Source: Virgibacillus halotolerans (lineage in GTDB: Bacteria; Bacillota; Bacilli; Bacillales; Amphibacillaceae). From it: DNA of 64,000 nt. A model generated the notes under the pieces. The model saw only the letters and a list, made by a program, of their open reading frames with translations. It did not search any database and was not told the DNA's origin. The stretch is taken from contig NZ_JAFBEA010000002.1 in the NCBI RefSeq assembly GCF_016908515.1, forward strand, positions 310,001-374,000. The letters run 5' to 3'. Shown one piece after another: positions 8,032 through 16,291 of the stretch. Numbering within the stretch: position 1 is the stretch's first letter; the number at the start of each line of letters is the position of its first letter. The position numbers and the translations under genes were made by a program.

Positions 8032-9474
8032 ATGTATAAACTATTAATTTCAGACCGGGATAAACAGGAACTTCTAGGAATAGAATGGCTTATATCAAAA
8101 TACTCATTTCCAATATCTAGCATCAAGCTTGCGGGGCAGGTAGCGGAATTGGTGGATGAATTAGAGAATGAGCACCCTGATATCTTGTGTTTTGAGTTGG
8201 ACATGATTCCGACAGATCAGTGGGAAATGGTGAAGTCTTTTATCAATCAGTATGCTGGACAAGTTATTGCGATTACCGCAGAAGCCACGTTTGAGCGGGT
8301 AATGCAGGCGATGTCTGTCAAGGCAGTGGATCTATGGATGAAACCGCTGGAACCTTCCCAGGTTAAATATGCCTTGCAACAATCAGTAAGAGAACTAACA
8401 CTATTAACAGATGAAAATTCGGAGCCAAAGATAAATCACGGGAGCCATTATGAAGCGCTTTTTGTTGACGACCAAATTCCGTTTCCGAACCCAGTGTATT
8501 TATTGGAAACAGAGTATAGGAAAGACTTAGATTACCTAAGGAAGTTTATTGAGCAATTTGATTTTTATTACGAGCCTATTGTGCTATCTACAAGTGACCA
8601 GATTGTACTTGTGTTTAATCACGCGTTTCCTGATCCGTTTAAACAAGCTCAACGCTTTTTGCGACAGTGGGAAAATATGACAGGTGGGCCTATGGCAATC
8701 GTCATTCATGATCATGGGGAGGAATCGCTTCACCATACGTATATGAAACTGCTTAAAGTGATGGAAACAACATTTTTCACAGGTTATAAGCAAGTATTGA
8801 ATACGAATAATGTACAAAAATGGAAGGGTACCGATCCATTTTTAACGATGGAAGAACAGCGAAATTGGGTTTTTATGTTAGATGAAGGAAAAGGCGAAGC
8901 AATTAAAAAATGGATGTATGAAGATTTTTTTGATATCAGATCGCCATACCCGGAACCTGGCGTGCTTCGGACGCGATTAACGAGTATATTGGCGCAAGTA
9001 AGACGGTTTATGAACCGAAAAGGAATGACGGATAGTGAAGATGGTTATAAGCAGCTGTTCCATAGTATTTTACATGGGCCAGTACTTTATCGAATTGTGC
9101 AGGATATCATTCTATTTTTAAATGATTTATTCCTGCTAATAAACGAACAGAATACAAAGATAGATGTCACGGAGGCTGCATTCGCTTATATGGAAAAGCA
9201 TTATAATCATGCAAATCTTTCATTGACGGAAGTAGCCTCAAAAGTGGGCAGAAGTCCCTCTTACTTTAGTCATTTATTATCAAAAAAACATAAGCAGTCC
9301 TTTAGTGAAATATTGCTTTACATTCGGCTTGAGAAGGCTAAGGAGTTACTTGAAACGACAGATGATTCGATACAAAATATTGCGGAATCAGTTGGTTTTA
9401 GTAACCCAAATTATTTCAGTCGGGTTTTTAAATCATCCACTGGAAGCACTCCCCGTGATTGGAGAACAAATTAA
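8032..9474 (+). CDS. AraC-family regulator with a degenerate receiver domain (YesN-like)
   Basis: A 480-aa protein. Residues 1-120 resemble a receiver domain (acidic D8/D10 and the late Lys in DLWMKP), but the phosphoacceptor position in PDILCFELDM is Glu55 rather than Asp. A middle region of about 240 residues is unassigned. Residues about 380-480 form an AraC DNA-binding domain with two helix-turn-helices (LTEVASKVGRSPSYFSHLLS; IQNIAESVGFSNPNYFSRVF). No kinase is adjacent. It lies directly upstream of the hut genes in the same orientation, so control of histidine use is plausible but unproven. Confidence 0.8.
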   Translation: MYKLLISDRDKQELLGIEWLISKYSFPISSIKLAGQVAELVDELENEHPDILCFELDMIPTDQWEMVKSFINQYAGQVIAITAEATFERVMQAMSVKAVDLWMKPLEPSQVKYALQQSVRELTLLTDENSEPKINHGSHYEALFVDDQIPFPNPVYLLETEYRKDLDYLRKFIEQFDFYYEPIVLSTSDQIVLVFNHAFPDPFKQAQRFLRQWENMTGGPMAIVIHDHGEESLHHTYMKLLKVMETTFFTGYKQVLNTNNVQKWKGTDPFLTMEEQRNWVFMLDEGKGEAIKKWMYEDFFDIRSPYPEPGVLRTRLTSILAQVRRFMNRKGMTDSEDGYKQLFHSILHGPVLYRIVQDIILFLNDLFLLINEQNTKIDVTEAAFAYMEKHYNHANLSLTEVASKVGRSPSYFSHLLSKKHKQSFSEILLYIRLEKAKELLETTDDSIQNIAESVGFSNPNYFSRVFKSSTGSTPRDWRTN

Positions 9475-9485
9475 ATCAAATTATT

Positions 9486-9514
9486 TTATCATTTACAAAA
9501 AATAATGCTATTAT
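9486..9514 (+). promoter_or_regulatory. Candidate promoter of the hut operon
   Basis: TTATCA, a 17-nt spacer ending in TGC (extended -10), then TATTAT, giving a predicted start near 9521. The cre-like site overlaps this start. Confidence 0.5.
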
Positions 9515-9515
9515 T

Positions 9516-9529
9516 TGAAAGCGTTTTAA
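9516..9529 (+). promoter_or_regulatory. cre-like CcpA site over the hut transcription start
   Basis: TGAAAGCGTTTTAA matches the cre consensus TGWAANCGNTNWCA at all fixed positions but one (A for C at position 13). It begins one base after the -10 box, where CcpA binding would block transcription. Carbon repression of histidine degradation is known in Bacillus. Confidence 0.6.
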
Positions 9530-9650
9530 CAGATGAAAGTATCATTACGTATATATTTATAGAAATTCAAAAAATTATTATCTATATTCTGATTCCTTTC
9601 CTTGTTATTATTGAATTATCAGAACTTAGTGTTGGGAAGGAATGATTTTA

Positions 9651-11315
9651 ATGGCAAAAACGAAAGAAAACCAAGTGGAACAATATAGAGGAACAAAATT
9701 AAATACAAAGGGATGGATTCAGGAAGCTGCTTTGAGGATGTTAAACAATAACTTGCATCCTGACGTAGCTGAAAATCCAGATGAGCTTGTTGTTTATGGT
9801 GGAATCGGAAAAGCTGCTCGAAATTGGGAGAGTTATGAAGCAATTGTTTCATCTTTAAAGGAATTAGAAGCGAACGAAACGTTATTAGTTCAATCCGGAA
9901 AACCAGTAGCGGTATTCCGCTCTCATCAGGACGCACCGAAAGTGTTGATTGCAAATTCAAATCTTGTCCCTAAATGGGCTAATTGGGATCATTTTAATGA
10001 ACTGGATAAAAAAGGTTTAATGATGTATGGGCAAATGACAGCAGGAAGTTGGATTTATATCGGAAGTCAAGGGATCGTGCAAGGAACATATGAGAGCTTT
10101 GCCGAATTAGCAAAGCAGCACTACAACGGTTCACTGCAAGGTACGATTACTGTAACAGCTGGACTTGGTGGAATGGGTGGTGCACAGCCACTCGCTGTAA
10201 CAATGACTGGCGGTGTTTGTATTGCAATCGAGGTTGATGAAACAAGAATTAATCGTAGAATTGAAACAAGATACGTAGATTTGAAAACGGATTCACTTGA
10301 TGAAGCAATTCGTTTAGCTGAAGAAGCGAAAAGGGAAGGAGAGGCATTATCTATTGCTTTACTTGGAAATGCTTCGGACATATTGCCAGAAATGATTGCA
10401 CGTAACTTTATTCCAGAAGTACTGACAGATCAGACTTCAGCACATGACCCATTAAATGGTTATACACCTTCTAAAATGTCTGTCGTAGAAGCAGCAGCAC
10501 TTCGGGCTACAGATCCGGATAAATATGTAAAATTATCAAAGGCTTCTATGGCTAAACATGTAAGTGCAATGCTTGAATTGATGGAAAAAGGTGCCGTAAC
10601 ATTTGATTATGGTAACAATATACGGCAAGTAGCAAAGGATGAAGGAGTTGAAAATGCGTTTGACTTCCCAGGCTTTGTACCTGCCTATATTCGCCCGCAA
10701 TTCTGTGAAGGGAAAGGACCATTCCGCTGGGTAGCATTATCAGGTGACCCGGAAGATATTTATAAATTAGATGAGGTAATCTTAAAGGAATTTAGTGATA
10801 ATGAGCATTTATGTAATTGGATCCGGATGGCTAAGGAGAAAATAGCCTTCCAAGGACTGCCATCTCGAATCTGCTGGTTCGGATATGGTGAGAGAGCCCG
10901 CTTCGGCAAAATCATCAATGATATGGTTGCAAGTGGTGAATTGTCCGCTCCCATTGTCATTGGACGTGATCACCTCGACTCTGGGTCCGTCGCATCTCCA
11001 AATCGTGAGACGGAATCGATGAAGGACGGAAGTGATGCTGTGGCGGACTGGCCTATCTTGAATGCACTAATCAACAGTGTTGGAGGGGCCAGCTGGGTAA
11101 GTGTCCATCAGGGGGGCGGTGTAGGAATGGGCTACTCCATTCATGCCGGGATGGTGATTGTAGCGGATGGAACGAAAGATGCTGAGAAACGTTTAGAACG
11201 CGTATTGACCACTGACCCTGGGATGGGTATTGCGCGACATGTCGATGCAGGATATGAAATTGCCGAGAAGACAGCACGCGAAAAAGGTGTAAAAATTCCC
11301 ATGCTGAAAAAATAA
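9651..11315 (+). CDS. hutU: Urocanate hydratase (urocanase)
   Basis: 554 aa. It hydrates urocanate to 4-imidazolone-5-propionate using tightly bound NAD+, the second step of histidine degradation. Full-length match with family blocks such as [27 protein letters not shown] (NAD-binding) and [18 protein letters not shown] 9651 is preferred because AAGGAA lies 9 nt upstream; the ATG at 9642 is too close to it. It opens the hut unit hutU-hutI-YjiH-hutG. hutH (histidase) is not in the window. Confidence 0.97.
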   Translation: MAKTKENQVEQYRGTKLNTKGWIQEAALRMLNNNLHPDVAENPDELVVYGGIGKAARNWESYEAIVSSLKELEANETLLVQSGKPVAVFRSHQDAPKVLIANSNLVPKWANWDHFNELDKKGLMMYGQMTAGSWIYIGSQGIVQGTYESFAELAKQHYNGSLQGTITVTAGLGGMGGAQPLAVTMTGGVCIAIEVDETRINRRIETRYVDLKTDSLDEAIRLAEEAKREGEALSIALLGNASDILPEMIARNFIPEVLTDQTSAHDPLNGYTPSKMSVVEAAALRATDPDKYVKLSKASMAKHVSAMLELMEKGAVTFDYGNNIRQVAKDEGVENAFDFPGFVPAYIRPQFCEGKGPFRWVALSGDPEDIYKLDEVILKEFSDNEHLCNWIRMAKEKIAFQGLPSRICWFGYGERARFGKIINDMVASGELSAPIVIGRDHLDSGSVASPNRETESMKDGSDAVADWPILNALINSVGGASWVSVHQGGGVGMGYSIHAGMVIVADGTKDAEKRLERVLTTDPGMGIARHVDAGYEIAEKTAREKGVKIPMLKK

Positions 11316-11357
11316 TGTCAGATCAGCAACAAAATGGTAAGAGGAGGAATAAATCAT

Positions 11358-12632
11358 ATGTCACAAACAGTTTTTATATCCAATGCTGCAGAAGTGATCA
11401 CAATGGCAGGGCATACAAATAAGCCAGCGAAAAAAGAAGCAATGTCTGATATAAATGTTATCGAAAATGGAGGTGTATGGATAGAAGAGGGAAAGATCGT
11501 AGCAGTCGATACAGATGAAAACATCCGGGCAAAATACAAGGATCATATCAATACTGCTGAACAAATTGATGCAACAGGAAAAATAGTTACGCCTGGACTG
11601 ATTGATCCTCATACACATCTCGTTCATGCGGGGACGAGAGAAAACGAATATGCCATGCGACTTAAAGGGAAAACGTACATGGAAATTATGAATGCTGGTG
11701 GCGGAATCCATGCAACAACGCGTGCCACACAACAGGCGACACATGAGGAATTATATGAGCAATCAACAAAACGACTGAATCAATTTCTGCAACATGGCGT
11801 AACAACTGTTGAAGCCAAAAGCGGTTACGGTTTAACACTGGAGGATGAATTAAAACAGCTTGAAGTGACTGAACAGCTTAACAAAGAACATCCGGTCGAT
11901 CTTGTTTCAACCTTTATGGGTGCACATGCTGTCCCATTAGATGAAAAGAATAATCCGGATAAGTTTGTTGACCGTGTCATTGAAGAAATGCTTCCGGAAG
12001 TAGCTCGAAGGAAATTGGCTACATTTAATGATGTCTTTTGTGAGCGTGGGGTCTTCACACCAGAACAATCGAAGCGAATTTTGGAAGCTGGAAAAGCATA
12101 TGGATTGACACCGAAAATTCATGCAGATGAGATTGAATCTTATGCAGGAGCAGAATTGGCTGCAGAAGTAGGTGCTATATCCGCTGAACACCTTCTAAAA
12201 GCTTCCGATGAAGGTATTAGAAGTATGGCAGAAGCCGGTGTTATTGGTGTTTTATTACCAGGAACAGCCTTCTTTCTAATGGCAGAGTACGCACAAGCAA
12301 GAAGAATGATTGATGCCGGGGTAGCTGTTGCACTGTCTACTGATGCTAATCCTGGCTCTTCCCCAACCATTTCGCTTCCTTTTATTATGAATTTAGGTTG
12401 CTTGAATATGGGCATGACACCAGAGGAAGTACTAACAGCCACAACGATTAATGCTGCGCATGCTATCGGGTGTGCAAACGAAGCAGGCAGTTTGGAAGCC
12501 GGTAAAAAGGCAGACATAACGATTTGGGATGTTCCAAACTATTTATTCTTATCTTATCAATATGGCATGAATCATGTAGATACAGTTATTAAGGCAGGTA
12601 AACAGCTTGTCGTTGGTGGGCAACTAAGGTGA
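11358..12632 (+). CDS. hutI: Imidazolonepropionase
   Basis: 424 aa amidohydrolase-superfamily enzyme that opens imidazolone propionate to N-formimidoyl-L-glutamate. The metal motif HTHLVHAG follows TPGLIDP. The catalytic region KIHADEIESYAGAELA and the late Asp in STDANPGSSPT are present. ATG 11358 follows GAGGAGG; a 24-nt upstream extension lacks support. It lies 42 bp after hutU. Confidence 0.97.
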   Translation: MSQTVFISNAAEVITMAGHTNKPAKKEAMSDINVIENGGVWIEEGKIVAVDTDENIRAKYKDHINTAEQIDATGKIVTPGLIDPHTHLVHAGTRENEYAMRLKGKTYMEIMNAGGGIHATTRATQQATHEELYEQSTKRLNQFLQHGVTTVEAKSGYGLTLEDELKQLEVTEQLNKEHPVDLVSTFMGAHAVPLDEKNNPDKFVDRVIEEMLPEVARRKLATFNDVFCERGVFTPEQSKRILEAGKAYGLTPKIHADEIESYAGAELAAEVGAISAEHLLKASDEGIRSMAEAGVIGVLLPGTAFFLMAEYAQARRMIDAGVAVALSTDANPGSSPTISLPFIMNLGCLNMGMTPEEVLTATTINAAHAIGCANEAGSLEAGKKADITIWDVPNYLFLSYQYGMNHVDTVIKAGKQLVVGGQLR

Positions 12633-12654
12633 GGTATTTGTCTGACTTGGGGTG

Positions 12655-12780
12655 ATGGCAGTAATAGACAGTGATCTCCTTCATACAGGAACAATGATAT
12701 TCGGTGCGATTATCTTCACGGCAATACTAATACACCCACCTCTTCAGGTGGGTGATAAGTGCCGCCAAGCTACGAAATAA
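12655..12780 (+). pseudogene. 41-aa frame: possible N-terminal stub of a transporter fused into a hairpin element
   Basis: An ATG-initiated frame begins MAVIDSDLLHTGTMIFGAII and continues FTAILI, a plausible first membrane helix. It then runs into the hairpin sequence at 12732-12753 and stops at TAA 12778. The sequence after the hairpin codes nothing recognisable. I read this as a membrane-protein gene cut by insertion of a small element, but the stub is too short to identify. It could also be a chance frame. Confidence 0.25.
12732..12753. repeat. 9-bp perfect hairpin, possible end of an IS200/IS605-like element
   Basis: CACCCACCT-CTTC-AGGTGGGTG forms a tight GC-rich hairpin with no T-run after it, so it is unlikely to be a normal terminator. 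Subterminal hairpins of this kind mark IS200/IS605 ends, and the following bases to about 12840 are non-coding. No transposase is present. The assignment is a guess from structure only. Confidence 0.3.
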
Positions 12781-12850
12781 GTGTGACTAAGGTTCAGATG
12801 GAGTTATATGTAGTTCATACAACGTTTCTTAAGAGGGAGAGGTGTAGGTA

Positions 12851-14185
12851 ATGAAAAGTGCTGAGTCGGACGTGATGACCAACCAAAATACAGTTTTTTA
12901 TAAGAAATCTAATATAATTAAATTTTTTGTGCTTAGTTTTATTGGAATTTTTACTTTTTTTGTACCAATTACGATCAATGAAGTGAAAACAATCTCTTTG
13001 GATCATATTGTTACTTTTGTCCAAGATACATTCACCGTCCTGGTTCCTTATTATATATTAATTGTTATCGTATTGGGCGCAGTGTACCCTTTTTATAGCA
13101 AGTCATGGAATAAAAGTATAGTTGAAATAACTTTGTCTCTGTTTAAAATTATTGGTGCAGTAGTTACAATATTGTTGGTTTTTGATTTTGGACCACCTTG
13201 GTTATTTGATCCTAATATGGGACCATACTTGTTCGAGAACCTGGTAATATCAGTAGGATTAATTATTCCTATTGGTGCGATATTTCTCGCTTTGCTTGTA
13301 GGCTATGGGTTGTTGGAATTTATCGGTGTGTTTTTACAGCCCGTAATGCGACCTATATGGAAAACACCAGGGCGCTCCGCTGTTGATGCAGTAGCATCAT
13401 TTGTCGGAAGCTATGGTATTGGACTATTAATTACCAACAGGGTGTTTAAAGAAGGGAAGTATACGATTAAAGAAGCAACCATTATTGCGACAGGTTTCTC
13501 TACAGTTTCGGTAACTTTTATGATTATCATTGCAAAGACGCTAGACATCATGGACATATGGAACAGCTATTTTTGGGTTACATTAATTGTTACGTTTCTT
13601 GTGACTGCAATTACCACCAGAATTTGGCCATTAAGTAAACTAAGTAATGCGTACTATGATGGAAAAGGACAGCCGGAAAAAATCATTAAAAAAGATCGAT
13701 TAAAGGCTGCTTGGTCACAAGCAATGCAAACTGCAGATGAAGCTGTTTCGCTTCCTAAAAATATATGGCATAATTTTAAAGATGGATTTGTGATGACGAT
13801 GGCAGTCCTTCCAACGATTATGTCGGTAGGGTTACTAGGATTGATTTTGGCTGAGTATACCAGTGTATTTGATATAATTGGGTATATTTTTTATCCATTT
13901 ACATGGATTATGCAAGTGCCAGAGCCGTTACTTGTTGCAAAAGCAGCTGCAACAGAAATAGCTGAAATGTTTTTGCCTGCATTACTAGTTGTGGATGCTC
14001 CGTTAATCACTAAGTTTATTATTGCCACATTATCGGTCTCTGCCATTTTGTTCTTTTCAGCTTTAATTCCATGTATTTTAGCAACAGAGATCCCAATTAG
14101 TATTCCTAAATTGATTGTGCTTTGGATTGAACGTACGATTCTAACGATAATTATCGTTACGCCAATTGCATACCTGATACTCTAA
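12851..14185 (+). CDS. YjiH-family membrane protein (nucleoside-recognition/Gate domains), possible histidine transporter
   Basis: 444 aa with about ten hydrophobic segments. Two Gate-type repeats occur around GRSAVDAVASFVGSYGIGLL and the later EPLLVAKAAATEIAEMFLPA. The ATG follows GAGGGAGAGGTG. Function is not known for the family. Its place between hutI and hutG suggests uptake of histidine or export of a breakdown product. It is separated from hutI by 218 bp containing a hairpin element. Confidence 0.75.
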   Translation: MKSAESDVMTNQNTVFYKKSNIIKFFVLSFIGIFTFFVPITINEVKTISLDHIVTFVQDTFTVLVPYYILIVIVLGAVYPFYSKSWNKSIVEITLSLFKIIGAVVTILLVFDFGPPWLFDPNMGPYLFENLVISVGLIIPIGAIFLALLVGYGLLEFIGVFLQPVMRPIWKTPGRSAVDAVASFVGSYGIGLLITNRVFKEGKYTIKEATIIATGFSTVSVTFMIIIAKTLDIMDIWNSYFWVTLIVTFLVTAITTRIWPLSKLSNAYYDGKGQPEKIIKKDRLKAAWSQAMQTADEAVSLPKNIWHNFKDGFVMTMAVLPTIMSVGLLGLILAEYTSVFDIIGYIFYPFTWIMQVPEPLLVAKAAATEIAEMFLPALLVVDAPLITKFIIATLSVSAILFFSALIPCILATEIPISIPKLIVLWIERTILTIIIVTPIAYLIL

Positions 14186-14229
14186 AATTTAGATGTAGCT
14201 TAATTTAAAATGGAATAGGAGGTTATATT

Positions 14230-15174
14230 ATCTATAAACTACCGGATAAACAATTTTGGTGCGGAAGAATTGATAGTGAGGATGATGAGGATAATTTTCG
14301 CTTCCACCAGATGGTTACCTTAAAAAGTAAGGAGGAGTTAATGAAAAATGAGCGCGTTTTCAGCTTGATAGGTTTTGAGTCAGATGAAGGGGTTAAAAGA
14401 AATAATGGCAGGATCGGGGCAGCTTCAGCTCCTAATGAGGTCAGAAAACAGTTAGCGAAAATCCCATATAATTTGGACAGAGATACAAGGATCATAGATA
14501 TCGGGAACGTTGCCTGTGAACACGATAAGTTAGAAAAAGCGCAACAAGAGTTAGGGGAACAAGTAGCTAAACTGCTTCACCATTCCTGTACTCCGATCAT
14601 TATTGGTGGTGGGCATGAAACGTTATATGGCCACTATTTGGGAGTAAGAAAATTTATTGGCTCCGGTGCATCACTGGGTATTATTAACATCGATGCACAT
14701 TTTGATATGCGGGAAAGCGAAATCTCATCCTCGGGTACCATGTTTAAGCAAATATTAGACGAGGATCAACAAGCCGGATATTTATGTTTGGGAATCCAGC
14801 AATTCGGTAATACAAAAGCTTTATTTAATATAGCTGAGACATATGGTTGTCAATATATTATGGAGGAGAGCTTGACGTTTGAGTATGCTACTAAAAAAGT
14901 AATTGATGAATTTGCAGACAAGTATGATTATGTTTTATTAACGTTGTGTACCGATTCCATCAATTCATCAGCGGCACCTGGAGTTAGTGCTCCATCACCA
15001 TTTGGATTGGATCCAAAATTAGTACGCTCACTGTTAGGCTATATTGTTGCAAAGGAAAATGTAACAAGTTTCGATATTTCAGAGGTTAATCCGTTATTAG
15101 ATGAGGACGATAAAACGACCAGGTTGGCGGCATATTTAATAGCAGAAGTGATGAAGTCTTTTAGAAGGATTTAG
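14230..15174 (+). CDS. hutG: Formimidoylglutamase, full-length form with a non-canonical start (ATC/ATT); internal ATG start at 14341
   Basis: Ureohydrolase-fold Mn enzyme that splits formimidoyl-glutamate to glutamate and formamide, the last hut step. Metal motifs GGGHE, NIDAHFDMR and an APGVSAPSP block are present. Where arginases have DxD before that block, this protein has CTD. The family's N-terminal region (KLPDKQFWCGRID, later FRFHQ) is encoded upstream of the first ATG, from AGGAGG at 14217-14222. The only possible starts there are ATT 14227 or ATC 14230, spaced 4 and 7 nt. The alternatives are ATG 14311, or ATG 14341, which has its own AAGGAGGA site and gives a 277-aa protein starting MKNERVFSL. 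Confidence 0.85.
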   Translation: MYKLPDKQFWCGRIDSEDDEDNFRFHQMVTLKSKEELMKNERVFSLIGFESDEGVKRNNGRIGAASAPNEVRKQLAKIPYNLDRDTRIIDIGNVACEHDKLEKAQQELGEQVAKLLHHSCTPIIIGGGHETLYGHYLGVRKFIGSGASLGIINIDAHFDMRESEISSSGTMFKQILDEDQQAGYLCLGIQQFGNTKALFNIAETYGCQYIMEESLTFEYATKKVIDEFADKYDYVLLTLCTDSINSSAAPGVSAPSPFGLDPKLVRSLLGYIVAKENVTSFDISEVNPLLDEDDKTTRLAAYLIAEVMKSFRRI

Positions 15175-15271
15175 TTCTCCCAATTATAGCAGGGGTTAGC
15201 TAGTTATTAGGTTGAAAGCAGGGCGTTTAGAGCCTTCATGAGGTAAATCTAAAATTAAAAATATAGGTTCA

Positions 15272-15300
15272 TTCACATGCATTTATACTACTGTTATGAT
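15272..15300 (+). promoter_or_regulatory. Sigma-A type promoter for the methyltransferase gene
   Basis: TTCACA, a 17-nt spacer and TATGAT, 50 bp before the start codon. Confidence 0.5.
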
Positions 15301-15349
15301 ACATTGGCGTTGAAGATGTTAATGCTACGTAATAAAGGAGCAATATAAT

Positions 15350-15949
15350 ATGTCAAAAGAACATTGGGATAACAGTTTTTCAGATAAAGTCTTTGTTTAT
15401 GGTGAAAATGAAAATGTGTTTATAAACAATAAAAGTGATATGATCCCGCCACATTCTAAAGTGGGCTGTTTTGCTGAAGGTGAAGGTCGGAATGCGGTTT
15501 ATTTAGCAAAATTGGGTCACGATATAACAACTTATGATCAATCGGTGATTGGCCTTGAGAAAACGAAGGACTTGGCTAGTCAAAATAATGTTGATATAGA
15601 AACAGTAGAGATTGATTTAACCAAAGAAAAGGTTGAAATAAATCAATATGATGTCGCGATTATGGTGTTTGGACATGTGCCAAAACAAGATCAGCAATTC
15701 TTAATGGAAAGTATGATTGGGTCAGTGAAATCTGGTGGATATGTCATCTTCGAAGTTTACTCAGAAGCGCAAATGGCTTATAAAACAGGTGGACCGGGAT
15801 CAGTTGATATGCTATATAATCCAGTAGATATCTTAAACTGGATTAAAGCGTATAAGTGTATTCATTTTTATTACGGTGAAGCGGAGCGGAACGAAGGGAA
15901 AAGGCATTCAGGTTTAGGACATGTCATTCAAGTGGTTATTAAGAAATAA
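15350..15949 (+). CDS. Class I SAM-dependent methyltransferase (TehB-like)
   Basis: 199 aa. It begins SKEHWDNSF and carries the SAM-binding motif FAEGEGRNAVYLAKLGH (motif I variant), then TYDQS (motif II), as in TehB/thiopurine-type small-molecule methyltransferases. The acceptor is unknown. Start ATG 15350 follows AAAGGAG. It is a single-gene unit bounded by a promoter and a terminator. Confidence 0.8.
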   Translation: MSKEHWDNSFSDKVFVYGENENVFINNKSDMIPPHSKVGCFAEGEGRNAVYLAKLGHDITTYDQSVIGLEKTKDLASQNNVDIETVEIDLTKEKVEINQYDVAIMVFGHVPKQDQQFLMESMIGSVKSGGYVIFEVYSEAQMAYKTGGPGSVDMLYNPVDILNWIKAYKCIHFYYGEAERNEGKRHSGLGHVIQVVIKK

Positions 15950-16006
15950 TCATCCGAAACCTTCTATTATAATAACAACGAAAATTTAAACTTGAACCAA
16001 ACAAAG

Positions 16007-16044
16007 AAACAGATATATCCAAAAGAGGACGTATCTGTTTTTCT
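16007..16044 (+). terminator. Rho-independent terminator
   Basis: AAACAGATA pairs with TATCTGTTT and is followed by TTT. It lies between the methyltransferase and the convergent TusA-like gene. Confidence 0.7.
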
Positions 16045-16063
16045 GCTTCAATCAAATATCTGT

Positions 16064-16291
16064 TCAAGCAACAACATAAAATAAATATTCTTGTCCGTTT
16101 TTTACCGGATCTTTGGCGAATTGATAGCCATGTTTTAATACTTCTTCTGGAACATTTCTGAATGAAGAAGGACAGTCCGTGATAACCTGGAGGAGTTCTC
16201 CCGCAGTCATTCCTTCCAATGCTTCTAATGTATAGATGACTGGATAGGGACAAGATTCTCCCCGCAAATCCAATGTGAAATCAACTGACAT
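16064..16291 (-). CDS. TusA-like sulfur-carrier protein (TsuB-type partner)
   Basis: 75 aa. It has the TusA signature: MSVDFTLDLRGESCPYPV, with the conserved Cys in CPxP, which carries sulfur as a persulfide. Its ATG overlaps the end of the upstream transporter gene by 11 nt, so the two are translationally coupled. In known TsuA/TsuB pairs the TusA-like protein takes over imported thiosulfate in the cytoplasm. YedF-type roles are also possible. Start chosen from the Pfam-like N-terminus and a GGGG Shine-Dalgarno. Confidence 0.82.
   Translation of the reverse strand: MSVDFTLDLRGESCPYPVIYTLEALEGMTAGELLQVITDCPSSFRNVPEEVLKHGYQFAKDPVKNGQEYLFYVVA

Noticed and set aside
12732..12753. Hairpin considered as a Rho-independent terminator of hutI
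   Set aside because: No T-run follows and hutG is downstream in the same direction; listed as a possible mobile-element hairpin instead.
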